52,043 nt of DNA from the NCBI GenBank assembly GCA_964544865.1, contig CAZJDV010000009.1, positions 1 through 52,043 of the forward strand. Direction: 5' to 3'. The stretch comes from CAZJDV01 sp964544865 (GTDB taxonomy: Bacteria > Chloroflexota > Dehalococcoidia > Lucifugimonadales > CAJWER01). Position numbers and translations under genes: made by a program. Positions 7,987 to 16,241 of the stretch are shown in pieces. Below the pieces are notes generated by a model. The model searched no databases, had not been told where the DNA came from, and worked only from the letters and a program-made list of their open reading frames with translations. Numbering within the stretch: position 1 is the stretch's first letter; every line of letters begins with the position of its first letter.

Positions 7987-9387
7987 TTACCTCGCGCTCG
8001 GACGGTAGATGTGTATCGCCTCGCCGTCGGCGTCCAGCGCCGCCTCTTTAAGGATCTCGGAGACGGTCGGGTGGGGATGCACAAGCCACCCCAGTTCCTT
8101 GTTTGTGCTTTCGAGCAGTTTCGCCATGGACAGCTCGCCGAGCAGTTCGGTCACCTCGGGGCCGATCATGTGGGCCCCGAGGAGGTCGCCGATCTCGGCG
8201 TCGAGCACCAGTTTCACCATACCTTCAGGCTCGCCCAGTCCCAGCGCCTTGCCATTGGCCGACATTGGGAAGGAGCCGATCTTGACGTCGTGGCCGCGTT
8301 CGCGCGCCTGATCCTCTGTGAGCCCGAAGCTGGCGATCTGAGGCTTGCAGTACGTCGCCCTCGGGATAAAATCGTATTCCAAGACCGGCGGGTCCAGGCC
8401 GGCGATGTGCTCCACAGCGGTCACACCCTGGGCCGACGCGACGTGGGCCAGCAACAGCTTGCCCGTCACGTCGCCGATGGCGTAGACGCCCGGTATGTTG
8501 GTCTCCATCCGGTCGCCGACCGTGATGAAGTCGCGCTCGGTCGCTATCCCGGCTCCCTCCAGTCCGATGCCGTCCACGTTTCCCTGCATGCCGACCGCGA
8601 CCAGCACCTTGTCGCACTCTATCCGGGTCGTGCCGGAGCCGTCGGACACCGTGACCGTCGCGACGCCTCCGTCGAGCGCGATGCACTCCACGCCGGCCCC
8701 GGTCATCGTGGCGATTCCATGCCTCTTGAACGAGCGCTCGAGCTGCTGGCTTATGTCCTTGTCCTCGGTCGGAACGAGGCGCGGCATCAGCTCCACCAGC
8801 GTGACCTCGGCCCCGTACATGCGCCAGACGTAGGCGAACTCGGCGCCGGTGGCGCCCGCGCCCACGATGACGGCCCTGGCCGGGACATCGGTCGTCTCCA
8901 GGGCGCCCCGGCTGGCGACGACGACCTCGCCGTCGACAGGGAGCGACGGGATATCCCGGGGCCTCGCCCCCGTCGCGATGATGATGTGGTCGGCGGAGAG
9001 GGTCCGGCCCTCCTCCGCCAGCTTCACGGTGTTGGGGTCCCTGAGTGCGCCGAGGCCCTTGACGTACTCCACGCCGTTCTTGTTCAACAAGAAGCTGACG
9101 CCGGTGGTCAGTTTCTTGACCACGTCTCTGCTCCGCTCGACGGCCTTGGAGTAGTCGAACCGCACGTTGTCGGCGCTGATGCCAAACTCGGAGGCGTGGT
9201 TGAAGAGGTCCACGACCTCGGCGTTCCGGATCAGAGCCTTTGTGGGGATGCATCCCCAGTTGAGGCAGACGCCCCCTACCTCCGTCCGCTCGACGATCGC
9301 CGTCCTCATCCCCAGCTGGCCCGCGCGAATGGCCGCAACGTAGCCGCCGGGACCGCTGCCGAGAATCACCAGATCGTAGTCCGCCAA
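7987..9387 (-). CDS. lpdA: Dihydrolipoyl dehydrogenase (E3)
   Basis: Reoxidises dihydrolipoamide on E2 and passes electrons through FAD to NAD+. The 466-residue protein begins with the FAD-binding LVILGSGPGGYVAAIRAGQLG, has the redox disulfide in CLNWGCIPTK (Cys41 and Cys46), a central NAD-binding motif VIVGAGATGAEFAYVWRMYG, an ATG-type motif AIGDVTGKLLLAHVA, and the C-terminal HPHPTVSE with the catalytic His-Glu pair. It is the first gene of the minus-strand operon. A possible promoter for the operon has a -10 TAGAAT on the minus strand (plus positions 9437-9442), about 45 nt before the ATG, without a good -35. Confidence 0.95.
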   Translation of the reverse strand: MADYDLVILGSGPGGYVAAIRAGQLGMRTAIVERTEVGGVCLNWGCIPTKALIRNAEVVDLFNHASEFGISADNVRFDYSKAVERSRDVVKKLTTGVSFLLNKNGVEYVKGLGALRDPNTVKLAEEGRTLSADHIIIATGARPRDIPSLPVDGEVVVASRGALETTDVPARAVIVGAGATGAEFAYVWRMYGAEVTLVELMPRLVPTEDKDISQQLERSFKRHGIATMTGAGVECIALDGGVATVTVSDGSGTTRIECDKVLVAVGMQGNVDGIGLEGAGIATERDFITVGDRMETNIPGVYAIGDVTGKLLLAHVASAQGVTAVEHIAGLDPPVLEYDFIPRATYCKPQIASFGLTEDQARERGHDVKIGSFPMSANGKALGLGEPEGMVKLVLDAEIGDLLGAHMIGPEVTELLGELSMAKLLESTNKELGWLVHPHPTVSEILKEAALDADGEAIHIYRPSAR

Positions 9388-9597
9388 ATGACACCTCTAC
9401 GAGCACCGGGCTATTCGATGCGGCCCAAACGGGACTATTCTACACCATACCTGAGACCGCCATAAAGAGAAGGGCGGGCGCCTTAAGAGGTCTTTCGGTC
9501 GTCTCCCACTAGCGATACGTTCACTCGTTCGTCCTGGGCCTGTCGAAGGATTCATGAGCGCTCACTATGCGAAGGCCCTGTGCCCGCGCCGATTCGA
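9388..9597. other. Intergenic stretch upstream of lpdA
   Basis: No gene. It holds the likely lpdA promoter (minus strand -10 TAGAAT at 9437-9442). Positions 9527-9550 read GTTCGTCCTGGGCC followed by TGTCGAAGGA, which resembles a dispersed intergenic repeat common in environmental bacterial genomes. This last point rests on memory of such repeats, not on a search. Confidence 0.3.
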
Positions 9598-9626
9598 TTG
9601 AACGCGGCGTCGAGGCCTGCTATCAT
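9598..9626 (+). promoter_or_regulatory. Sigma-70-type promoter of the noncoding leader
   Basis: TTGAAC at 9598-9603 and TATCAT at 9621-9626 are separated by exactly 17 nt. The predicted transcription start is near 9633. The same -35 hexamer with a 17-nt spacer recurs at 29189-29217. Confidence 0.6.
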
Positions 9627-9632
9627 AGACGG

Positions 9633-9759
9633 GCAGCCAATCCTGTTGGGAACGGTGAGCAGTCGATGCGCCGGCGCCGTGGCGAGCCGGGTCCGTCCGC
9701 TAGGGGCGTCCGAGCGCCCAGGTGCTGAAACCTTCCCTTCACGATGGGGAAGGTTTTTT
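9633..9759 (+). ncRNA. Candidate small RNA or attenuated leader upstream of the pantothenate operon
   Basis: A transcript of about 127 nt is bounded by a good promoter (9598-9626) and an intrinsic terminator (9728-9759). No start codon with a ribosome-binding site lies inside. The RNA is GC-rich and can fold, for example GGGCG (9704-9708) with CGCCC (9715-9719). The first protein start downstream is at 9853 and the operon contains panB and panC, so this could be a terminating leader that controls them. The pan motif, a candidate riboswitch reported upstream of panB/panC/panD in Chloroflexi among others, is one possibility, but I could not match its conserved bulged-A hairpins by eye. A free-standing sRNA is the alternative. 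Confidence 0.4.
9728..9759 (+). terminator. Rho-independent terminator or attenuator
   Basis: AAACCTTCCC at 9728-9737 pairs with GGGAAGGTTT at 9747-9756 around a 9-nt loop, with a T-run at 9754-9759. It follows a promoter by about 100 nt and precedes the panB operon by about 95 nt without a coding gene between. Confidence 0.85.
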
Positions 9760-9852
9760 GTGTTCCGGAGGCGCTGTTTTGGAGGGTGACTACGTCATCG
9801 GCGCGATCGTCGACCGGGTATGGCGGGGTGGCGGATCTGAAAGGAAGTGACG

Positions 9853-10779
9853 ATGCCGAAGCTCAGTAGACGCTCCCGCATCGCCTTCGTCGGGGCGGGA
9901 ATTGTCGGGAAGTCCCTGGCGCTGGCCCTTTCGCGACAGGGGTATTCGGTCGTGGCCGCCTCGAGCCGCTCTTTCCCCTCCGCTCAGGAACTGGCCCATC
10001 TAGTCATGGGGGTCACGGCGTACGAAGCAGCGGAAGAGGCCGCGGGGGCCTCCGATGTCGTCTTCATCACCAGTCCGGACGACGCCATTGCCACGGTGGT
10101 GTCGAGTATCTCCTGGAGACCGGAACAAGCCGTCGTCCACTGCTCGGGGGTCTCGTCGCTGGACGTGCTGGAGCCCGCCCTCGTCCTCGGCGCAGCCGTT
10201 GGGACGATTCATCCGATGCAGGCGTTCTCGTCGGTGGAGACAGGGGTCCAGAGCATCCCCGGCACGACCTTCGGCATAGAGGGAGAAGGCGGGATGAGAG
10301 CGTATCTGGAGCAGATGGCGACGAGCATCGGGGGCCGTCCCATATTCTTGAGACCGGAAGACAAGGCGCTGTACCACCTGTCAGGGGTCATGATGGGCGG
10401 TCTGCTTTCGACCCTGGCGGCGGTCGCGGCCCAGCTATGGGAGCATCTGGGCTTGCAGAGGGACGATGGCGTGTGGGCTCTGGCTCCCATGATGCGGCAG
10501 GTCTCGGTCAACCTTGAGACCTCCGGGGTGCCGGGCGGGTTGCAGGGGCCGTACATCCGGGGCGACGTGGGCACTATCAAGAAGCATCTTCAGGTGCTTC
10601 GCGCCCGCGCGCCGGACGTCCTGCCCTTGTACTGCCACATGGCGTGGGCTGCGCTGCCCTTCGCCATCGAGAAGGGCGCGCTGTCGGCCGACACAGCAGA
10701 GGAGATATGGGACCTGATCAATCAGTACAAGGACCTCGGCGGCACGCAGGCGGGAGGATACTATCGCGGAGAGCACTAG
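9853..10779 (+). CDS. Rossmann-like/DUF2520 dehydrogenase, candidate ketopantoate reductase
   Basis: A 308-residue NAD(P)-binding protein. The N-terminus has a dinucleotide-binding motif FVGAGIVGKSLALAL, and the middle has VHCSGVSSLDVLEPA, GTIHPMQAFS, and the C-terminal helical part DKALYHLSGVM, which together match the Rossmann-like plus DUF2520 architecture. In many bacteria this family lies next to panB and panC, as here. Since no panE is present in the window, it may reduce ketopantoate to pantoate between PanB and PanC; this is inference from position, not shown. ATG 9853 is chosen over GTG 9847 because AGGA at 9842-9845 is correctly spaced for the ATG. It is the first gene of the operon with panB 85 nt downstream. 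Confidence 0.85.
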   Translation: MPKLSRRSRIAFVGAGIVGKSLALALSRQGYSVVAASSRSFPSAQELAHLVMGVTAYEAAEEAAGASDVVFITSPDDAIATVVSSISWRPEQAVVHCSGVSSLDVLEPALVLGAAVGTIHPMQAFSSVETGVQSIPGTTFGIEGEGGMRAYLEQMATSIGGRPIFLRPEDKALYHLSGVMMGGLLSTLAAVAAQLWEHLGLQRDDGVWALAPMMRQVSVNLETSGVPGGLQGPYIRGDVGTIKKHLQVLRARAPDVLPLYCHMAWAALPFAIEKGALSADTAEEIWDLINQYKDLGGTQAGGYYRGEH

Positions 10780-10864
10780 GATGAACCGCTGGCGACCAGG
10801 CCTTCATGGCAGGTGAACCGATAAGCACAGGCCCTCACTCGGGGCGAGCAGAGGAGGTACCAAA

Positions 10865-11710
10865 GTGCGTGTGACGACAAAAGATATACAGGACCTGAAG
10901 CGTCGAGGCGAGAAGATCCCCGTATTGACCGCCTACGACTACACGACCGCCAAGTTGGTGGAGGGCGCCGGGATACAGGTGTTGCTGGTGGGCGATACCC
11001 TGGGCCAGGTCGTCCTAGGGTACGACACGACCGTGCCGGTGACGATGGACGAGATGGTGCACCACATCCGGGCGGTGGCGCGCGGCGCGCGAAAGGCGCA
11101 CATCATAGGCGACATGCCGTTCATGAGCTACCAGGCCGACCAGAGCGACGCCGTGAGAAACGCCGGGCGCATGTTGAAGGAGGGGGGCTGCCAGTCGGTC
11201 AAGCTGGAGGGCGGCCGCACCGTGGCCAGGACCGTGAGCCGCATCGTGCAGGCCGGCATCCCGGTCATGGGGCACATCGGCCTCACGCCTCAGGCCGTCA
11301 ATCAGCTCGGGGGATACAGGGTACAGGGCAAGACCCCAGATGATGCGGCGCGGCTGTTGGACGACGCCCTCGCGCTGCAGGATGCGGGGGCCTACGCCCT
11401 GGTCATCGAACTCGTTCCAACGCCGCTGTCGGAGCTGATTTCGAATCAACTCATGATTCCGACGATTGGGATTGGAGCGGGGGCCGGCTGTGACGGCCAG
11501 GTCCAGGTTCTCCACGACATGCTCGGCCTATTCGACGACTTCGTCCCGAAGCACGCCCGCCGGTTCGCCCAACTGGGCGCCGGCATCCGGTCAGCCGTCG
11601 AGGAGTACATCGCAGACGTGCAGGCCCTGACGTTCCCATCCGACGACGAGAGCTTCAAGATGGAACAGGCGGTTGTGGAGGAGCTTGAGGCGGCGACCTC
11701 GCGGCCATAG
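10865..11710 (+). CDS. panB: 3-methyl-2-oxobutanoate hydroxymethyltransferase PanB
   Basis: First committed step of pantothenate synthesis: transfers a hydroxymethyl group from methylene-tetrahydrofolate to 2-oxoisovalerate to make ketopantoate. The 281 residues show the family motifs PVLTAYDYTTAKLVEGAGI, VGDTLGQVVLGYDTT (metal-binding Asp), IGDMPFMSY, AVKLEGG-like SVKLEGG, and VMGHIGLTPQ followed by IGIGAGAGCDGQVQV. GTG at 10865 is the start, with a strong GGAGGT just before. It belongs to the plus-strand block DUF2520-panB-panC-surE, and 100 nt separate it from panC. Confidence 0.97.
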   Translation: MRVTTKDIQDLKRRGEKIPVLTAYDYTTAKLVEGAGIQVLLVGDTLGQVVLGYDTTVPVTMDEMVHHIRAVARGARKAHIIGDMPFMSYQADQSDAVRNAGRMLKEGGCQSVKLEGGRTVARTVSRIVQAGIPVMGHIGLTPQAVNQLGGYRVQGKTPDDAARLLDDALALQDAGAYALVIELVPTPLSELISNQLMIPTIGIGAGAGCDGQVQVLHDMLGLFDDFVPKHARRFAQLGAGIRSAVEEYIADVQALTFPSDDESFKMEQAVVEELEAATSRP

Positions 11711-11810
11711 TGGGGTCCCACGGGCCTTCAGTCCCCGGTAGGAGGTTTGGCCCCTCTGCCCACGCTCACAACGCCCAGACCTCTAGTGCCGCTGAGCCGA
11801 GGCGCGTAGC

Positions 11811-12638
11811 GTGAAAGTCATCGAGACGATCGAAGAATTCCGACGGGAGGAGCGCGGGTCCGAGCGGCCCCTGGGCCTGGCGTCGACAATGGGTTTCCTC
11901 CACGAGGGGCACATGTCCCTGGTTCGGCGCGCCCGCTCTGAAAACGCCACGCTGGCCGCGAGCATTTTCGTGAACCCGGCCCAGTTCGGACCCGGTGAGG
12001 ACTACTCGACGTATCCCAGGGACATGGACTCGGACCTGGCGAAGCTGGAGAGCGCGGGGGTGGACCTGGTGTTCGCACCTTCGACCGAGGAGATGTATCC
12101 CGAGGGGTTCGACACTTACGTGGATGTCGGGTGCATCGGGGACAGGCTGGAGGGCGCGTCGCGGCCGGGCCACTTCAGGGGCGTGGCCACGGTGGTATGC
12201 AAGCTCCTTGCCATCGTTCGGCCCGACAGGGCCTACTTCGGCCAAAAAGACGCCCAGCAGAACCTGGTGGTACGGCGGCTGGCCACCGATCTCGATCTCG
12301 GCGCCAAGATCGTCGTATGCCCTACCGTGAGGGAGGCGGACGGTCTTGCGCTCAGCAGCCGCAACGCTTATCTTGGACCTGGCGAGCGCAAGGCAGCGAC
12401 GGTGCTCTACAGGGCGCTCCGCCTCGCCGGCGATCTCGGCGAATCGAGCGCGGAGGGGGTCAGGCGGCGGATGCGGCCCCTCATCCAGTCAGAGCCACTC
12501 GCCACGATCGACTACGTGAGCGTCGCTGACCCGGAGACGCTGGAGGAGCTGGATGAAATCGCCGGCACGGCACTGGTTTCCCTGGCGGTCCGCATCGGGA
12601 AGGCTCGGCTCATCGATAACATGACTATTGAGGTCTGA
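11811..12638 (+). CDS. panC: Pantoate--beta-alanine ligase PanC
   Basis: Joins pantoate and beta-alanine through a pantoyl-adenylate to give pantothenate, the precursor of CoA. The nucleotidyltransferase signature is STMGFLHEGHMSLV with HEGH at residues 31-34; FVNPAQFGPGEDYSTYPR and RPGHFRGVATVVCKL are the next family blocks, and the second ATP-site segment is FGQKDAQQNLVVRR. SSRNAYL follows in the C-terminal part. The length of 275 residues is normal. The start is GTG at 11811. The stop is 3 nt before surE. Pantothenate supply fits the number of CoA-dependent enzymes nearby. Confidence 0.97.
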   Translation: MKVIETIEEFRREERGSERPLGLASTMGFLHEGHMSLVRRARSENATLAASIFVNPAQFGPGEDYSTYPRDMDSDLAKLESAGVDLVFAPSTEEMYPEGFDTYVDVGCIGDRLEGASRPGHFRGVATVVCKLLAIVRPDRAYFGQKDAQQNLVVRRLATDLDLGAKIVVCPTVREADGLALSSRNAYLGPGERKAATVLYRALRLAGDLGESSAEGVRRRMRPLIQSEPLATIDYVSVADPETLEELDEIAGTALVSLAVRIGKARLIDNMTIEV

Positions 12639-12641
12639 TAT

Positions 12642-13421
12642 TTGAGAATTCTTGTTACCAACGACGACGGGGTCCACTCGTACGGCCTATGGCGGCTGGC
12701 CGAGGGACTCCGGCATGTGGGCGACGTGAGCGTGGTCGCCCCAGACCGTGACCAGAGCGGGATGGGGACTGCCATGACGCTGATGGACGTGATCCGGGCG
12801 CGGGAGATCGCCTCCCCAGTCGACGGCGTGAAGGCCATATCGGTGCAGGGCACCCCGACGGACTGCGTCATCCTGGCAGCCGAGTCTCTCTTCGAGGAGA
12901 GCTTCGACCTGGTCGTTTCCGGCATCAACCAGGGAGCCAACCTCGGACTCGACATAGTCAGCTCTGGGACCGTGAGTGCGGCCATTCAGGGCTACACCCG
13001 AGGCATATCATCCATCGCCATATCCGTCACATCTCTGACGGACGTCCACTACGAAGCGGCGTCGCGCACAGCCACCGTGCTGGCGGGAGCGCTCGCGGAG
13101 TCCCCGCCCGCCGAGCCGTTGCTCACAAACGTCAATCTGCCCAACGTCGACCCCGATCAGCTTAGGCACGTGGAGGTGACCCGGCTGGGGCCCCGGGCCC
13201 ACCTGGAGGGCGTCGCCAGCGGCAATGACGGGCGCAGGGCCCACTACTGGATCACCCATGACAGGCCGGTGAACACCGACGCGGCCGCGGGCACGGACAT
13301 AGGGGCGGTCCGGGACGGCGCAATATCCATCTCCTCCGTCGACCTGGGATCGTTGAACGGTGCGCCCGCAGAACTGCTGGAATCCCTGGCGGCTGAGGTG
13401 CGCCTGGCCTTCGGTATTTGA
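12642..13421 (+). CDS. surE: 5'/3'-nucleotidase SurE
   Basis: A metal-dependent phosphatase that removes phosphate from nucleoside monophosphates and has been linked to survival under stress and in stationary phase. The N-terminal metal motif is LVTNDDG (Asp8, Asp9), and the second core motif SGINQGANLGLDIVSSGTVS (near residue 90) holds the Ser and Asn of the active site. Length (259) is usual. The likely start is TTG at 12642, which makes the protein begin MRILVTNDDG as in homologues. It is tightly coupled to panC (3-nt gap), so it is probably in the same transcript, although no pathway link is known. Confidence 0.95.
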   Translation: MRILVTNDDGVHSYGLWRLAEGLRHVGDVSVVAPDRDQSGMGTAMTLMDVIRAREIASPVDGVKAISVQGTPTDCVILAAESLFEESFDLVVSGINQGANLGLDIVSSGTVSAAIQGYTRGISSIAISVTSLTDVHYEAASRTATVLAGALAESPPAEPLLTNVNLPNVDPDQLRHVEVTRLGPRAHLEGVASGNDGRRAHYWITHDRPVNTDAAAGTDIGAVRDGAISISSVDLGSLNGAPAELLESLAAEVRLAFGI

Positions 13422-13460
13422 TGGGCGCCGCACGGCATATTCGACGAAGGAGGGGCAAGA

Positions 13461-13787
13461 GTGATTTACGAGTACCGGGCCTACGAGGCCGTGCCGGGCA
13501 GACTGCCCGATGTCCAGGCCAGGTTCAGGGACCACACCGTTAAGCTGTTCGAGAAGCACGGTATGAAGAACATCGGTTACTGGACGGCCATGGTCGGCGA
13601 CTACAACGACCGGCTGATCTACATCGTCGCCTTCGATAGCCTCGAGCAGCGGGAGAGGGCGTGGGCGGGGTTTCGGGCGGACCCGGAGTGGCACAGGGTC
13701 GTGGCCGAGTCGGAGGCCAACGGCCCGATAGTGGCCAGGGTCCATAACACGTTCCTGACACCGACGGACTACTCGCCGCTTCAGTAG
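13461..13787 (+). CDS. NIPSNAP family protein
   Basis: A 108-residue single-domain protein with the NIPSNAP pattern: MIYEYRAYEAVPGRLPDVQ at the start, a middle KHGMKNIGYW, and LIYIVAFDSLEQRERAWAGF followed by a DPEW motif. The fold is a dimeric ferredoxin-like alpha/beta barrel. Bacterial members often sit near catabolic or dehydrogenase genes, but the biochemical role is not established. GTG at 13461 has GAAGGAGG shortly upstream. It follows surE by 39 nt and may be the last gene of that transcript. Confidence 0.9.
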   Translation: MIYEYRAYEAVPGRLPDVQARFRDHTVKLFEKHGMKNIGYWTAMVGDYNDRLIYIVAFDSLEQRERAWAGFRADPEWHRVVAESEANGPIVARVHNTFLTPTDYSPLQ

Positions 13788-13820
13788 GGGAGCGCGAGCC
13801 GCTCTAGCGGCCGGGCGGTC

Positions 13821-14524
13821 TCATGGGCCCGCGCCCAGGCCGCCCCGATCCACGAGCCTGATGCGGTCGGCCTGGCTGAGGTATGGCTCGACCTTCACCA
13901 GGAGCTCCGCCAGCGTCTCCTCGACGGTCGCATCGCTGGTTTCGAGGTCCAAGCTTGTTGTGAATCTGGGACATCTCGTACTCCTCCTCGAACCTGTGCA
14001 GGACGTGCTTGATGTCCGCCTCACGCAGAACGCCGCTGGCGTGAGAACTCCCCTTCATTCTCCTGGCGATTACCTCTGGCGAGGCCTTCACCGACACGAG
14101 CGTCACGTCCGGCGCGAGTTTGAGAAGCTGCTTCTCGATGTACGGCGCGTACCTGGTCCACGGCCCTCCCTGGGGCTCGTTTTCGCCGCCGTAGTCGAAG
14201 TAGAGCGGGCCGTACACGGCGTCGCCTCAGGTGGAACCCGACCATGACGAAGTCGGCGGCCTCGCCGTGCGCCGGCATGTGCATGATGAGGTTCTGGCGC
14301 TGAAGCATCTCCTGCAGCCTGGGGCTGGGGGCGAGAATCTCTTTTTTGTCTTGTTCGGTCGAGGCCGCTTGCCTGCCTCCCTCCTGGTAACAGGCGATCT
14401 CGGGAATCTTCCAGTGATCGTGGAAGGTGAACGGCCCTCCCATGACGCCCTGCGCCCACCGGCATATTCCTTTCGCCAAGGTTGTGGCGCCGGAGTACTC
14501 GCAGCCAGCGATTATCAGTCTCAC
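13821..14524 (-). pseudogene. Broken P-loop NTPase/kinase-like gene with two frameshifts
   Basis: Reading from 14524 on the minus strand, the protein begins MRLIIAGCEYSGATTLAKG, a P-loop of the form GxxxSGxTT, and continues to ADFVMVGFHL. The frame then breaks near 14230 and resumes as YGPLYFDYGGENEPQGG. It breaks again near 13950 after EEEYEMSQIHNK and resumes as LDLETSDATVEETLAELL, ending at 13821. All three pieces are in order and together give about 230 residues, so this is one gene with two indels. It may be real decay or sequence error. The family is not recognised beyond a P-loop kinase or sulfotransferase-like protein. Confidence 0.75.
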
Positions 14525-14667
14525 GTTCTCTCCTCGGGGCGTACACGGCGTCGAAGGCGGTCCTTATCTAGGGGCCGTGTGCAGCCTGTAGAAAGTACCA
14601 GCCACGCAAGGCGTGCGTCAACGCCAGGGCCATGTTCAAAAGACCTGCCGGTGGCGCGCCGTGGGCG

Positions 14668-14676
14668 TGGTATCAT
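14668..14676 (+). promoter_or_regulatory. Extended -10 promoter of the 3-hydroxyacyl-CoA dehydrogenase gene
   Basis: TG-G-TATCAT at 14668-14676 is an extended -10 element, and no good -35 is visible. The predicted transcription start, about 14683, lies 75 nt before the chosen ATG at 14758. Confidence 0.35.
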
Positions 14677-14757
14677 GTTGGCGGCTCAGGCGGTCGCATG
14701 CAAAAGTGCAGGGCGGCGCGATCGGCCAGCAAGGATCTCTCCGGGAAGGTGGTCACT

Positions 14758-15705
14758 ATGGGTGTCGAAGAAATCACGCGCGCCGCCGTCGTGGGCTCGG
14801 GTCTCATGGGCCACGGCATCGCACTTCAGTTCGCGCTGGGCGGCTATGACGTAATGCTCAACGACATCTCCGAGGACAGGCTGGAGCATGCCGTCGGCAA
14901 CGTCAAGACCAGTCTGGCGCTGCTTCAGAGCATGGGCCTGGTGGACGAGCGCCGCGCGGACGCCGTGCCGGGGCGAATCCGCACGGGCGTGTCGATGGCG
15001 GAGATGGTTGGCGAGGCAGATTTCGTCGTCGAGGCAGTGTTCGAAGACCTGGCTCTGAAGCGCAGCGTGTTCGCGGACCTGGACAGGCTGGCCCCGGAGC
15101 GGACGATCCTGTCGAGCAACACGTCGTCGTTCATGTCCAGCCAGCTAGCGTCCGCCACCGGCAGGCCGGACAAGGTCGTGGTCGCCAACTGGTGGAACCC
15201 GCCCTACCTGCTGCCGCTGGTTGAGGTCGTGCGAGGCCCCGACACCTCCGACGACACCATCGAGACGACGACGGCCCTGCTGACGAAGGCGGGGAAGCGC
15301 CCGGTGGTGCTCCAAAAGGAGTCCTTGGGCTTCATCGGCAACAGGATGCAGTTCGCCCTCCTGCGAGAGGCCGTCTCAATCGTGGAACGAGGCATCGCCA
15401 GCGCCGAGGACGTGGATGCGGTGGTGACCAACAGCTTCGGGAGGCGCCTGGCGGTCGCCGGACCGCTCGAGGTCTTCGACCTGGCGGGCTGGGACACGAT
15501 ACTCGCAATCATCGACCAGCTTTTCCCCGACCTGGAGTCCTCCGGCGGGACGCCCGCGCTGGTGCGCGACATGGTGGCGCGGGGCGACCTGGGCGTGAAA
15601 TCGGGGCAGGGGTTCTATGACTGGACCGACGATGCCGTGACCGCCGTCAGACAGAAGGTGGGCCGAGCACTCGCCACCATCGAGCAGTTGCCGCGGGAGG
15701 AATAG
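14758..15705 (+). CDS. 3-hydroxyacyl-CoA dehydrogenase family protein
   Basis: Oxidises a 3-hydroxyacyl-CoA (or a related hydroxy acid) with NAD+. The 315 residues show the NAD-binding motif AAVVGSGLMGHGIALQFA at the N-terminus, then DFVVEAVFEDLALKRSVF and ILSSNTSSFMSSQLA with the catalytic region, and HxxxP replaced here by NWWNPPYLLPLVEVV. The C-terminal helical dimerisation domain has ESLGFIGNRMQFALLREA and ends with GDLGVKSGQGFYDW. The usual catalytic His before NPP is not obvious (ANWWNPP), so the substrate may be a 3-hydroxy acid such as in the lambda-crystallin-like group. ATG 14758 is chosen because GGGAAGG is 10 nt upstream. A VOC gene follows 15 nt later. Confidence 0.88.
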   Translation: MGVEEITRAAVVGSGLMGHGIALQFALGGYDVMLNDISEDRLEHAVGNVKTSLALLQSMGLVDERRADAVPGRIRTGVSMAEMVGEADFVVEAVFEDLALKRSVFADLDRLAPERTILSSNTSSFMSSQLASATGRPDKVVVANWWNPPYLLPLVEVVRGPDTSDDTIETTTALLTKAGKRPVVLQKESLGFIGNRMQFALLREAVSIVERGIASAEDVDAVVTNSFGRRLAVAGPLEVFDLAGWDTILAIIDQLFPDLESSGGTPALVRDMVARGDLGVKSGQGFYDWTDDAVTAVRQKVGRALATIEQLPREE

Positions 15706-15720
15706 AGGCGCGATATATCC

Positions 15721-16152
15721 ATGATAAAGAGAATGCACCACACGGGATTCGTGGTCTCGAACCTGAAAAAGGCCGTCGATTTCTATCGGGACGGGGCCGC
15801 ACTCGAGGTCCAGGCCAGGTATGAGAGAATCGGCGAAGCCATCGATCAAGTCGTCGGTTATGAGGGGGCGCACCTGCGTATCGCGGTGCTGGGACTGGGC
15901 GGCGAGCACCTGTTTGAGCTGATCGAGTATGCCAGCCCGGACCCCGCAGCGCGCCCCACGCAGGAGCGCAGCGTGCTCGGGGCGTCCCACTTGTCGTTTC
16001 TGGTGGACGACATCGAGGGGACCCTCGACGCGTTGGCGGGCAAAGGGGCCCGAATTATGAACCGGCCCGCGGAAGCGGCGCCCGGACGGACGGCGTGCTA
16101 CCTCCAGGACCCGGACGGCAACTGGATCGAGCTCATTGAGATCAGAGAATAG
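15721..16152 (+). CDS. VOC (glyoxalase/dioxygenase superfamily) protein
   Basis: A 143-residue protein with the paired beta-alpha-beta-beta-beta modules of the vicinal-oxygen-chelate fold. Module one runs from MHHTGFVVSNLKKAVDFY to ELIEYASP; module two from ASHLSFLVDDIEGTLDAL to DPDGNWIELIEI. Potential metal ligands are the His near residue 7, the Glu in FELIEY, the His in ASHLSF and the final Glu of WIELIE. This arrangement is like methylmalonyl-CoA epimerase or glyoxalase relatives. Being 15 nt behind a 3-hydroxyacyl-CoA dehydrogenase suggests a role in CoA or hydroxy-acid metabolism, but the reaction is not known. Confidence 0.9.
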   Translation: MIKRMHHTGFVVSNLKKAVDFYRDGAALEVQARYERIGEAIDQVVGYEGAHLRIAVLGLGGEHLFELIEYASPDPAARPTQERSVLGASHLSFLVDDIEGTLDALAGKGARIMNRPAEAAPGRTACYLQDPDGNWIELIEIRE

Positions 16153-16214
16153 CTTGGGAAGATTAGGTGTGTGAGGGACACCCCCCCAATGTGATCAGAG
16201 CCGGAGCACCCGTC

Positions 16215-16240
16215 AAAGGGGTTCTGCCCCCTGCACACCC
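16215..16240. repeat. G/C-tract hairpin repeat (copy 1)
   Basis: AAAGGGGTTCTGCCCC followed by CTGCACACCC. GGGG at 16218-16221 pairs with CCCC at 16227-16230. A related arrangement occurs at 32981-33008, and a shorter match (CTCCCCTGCACACCCC) near 19567-19583. Confidence 0.45.
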
Positions 16241-16241
16241 T

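Noticed and set aside
7522..9465. A 647-residue open frame on the plus strand opposite lpdA and pdhA
   Set aside because: It is the antisense shadow of two clear genes on the minus strand in high-GC DNA. It has no family resemblance and no ribosome-binding site.
9633..9759. Small SRP RNA, 6S RNA, cobalamin or T-box element
   Set aside because: The conserved GGAAGGAAGC-type SRP loop, the B12 box and the T-box were looked for and not found.
9580..9789. A 69-residue frame in the leader ahead of the pan operon
   Set aside because: It crosses the terminator hairpin and its T-run, starts before the predicted transcript start and has no ribosome-binding site, so a noncoding transcript is the better reading.
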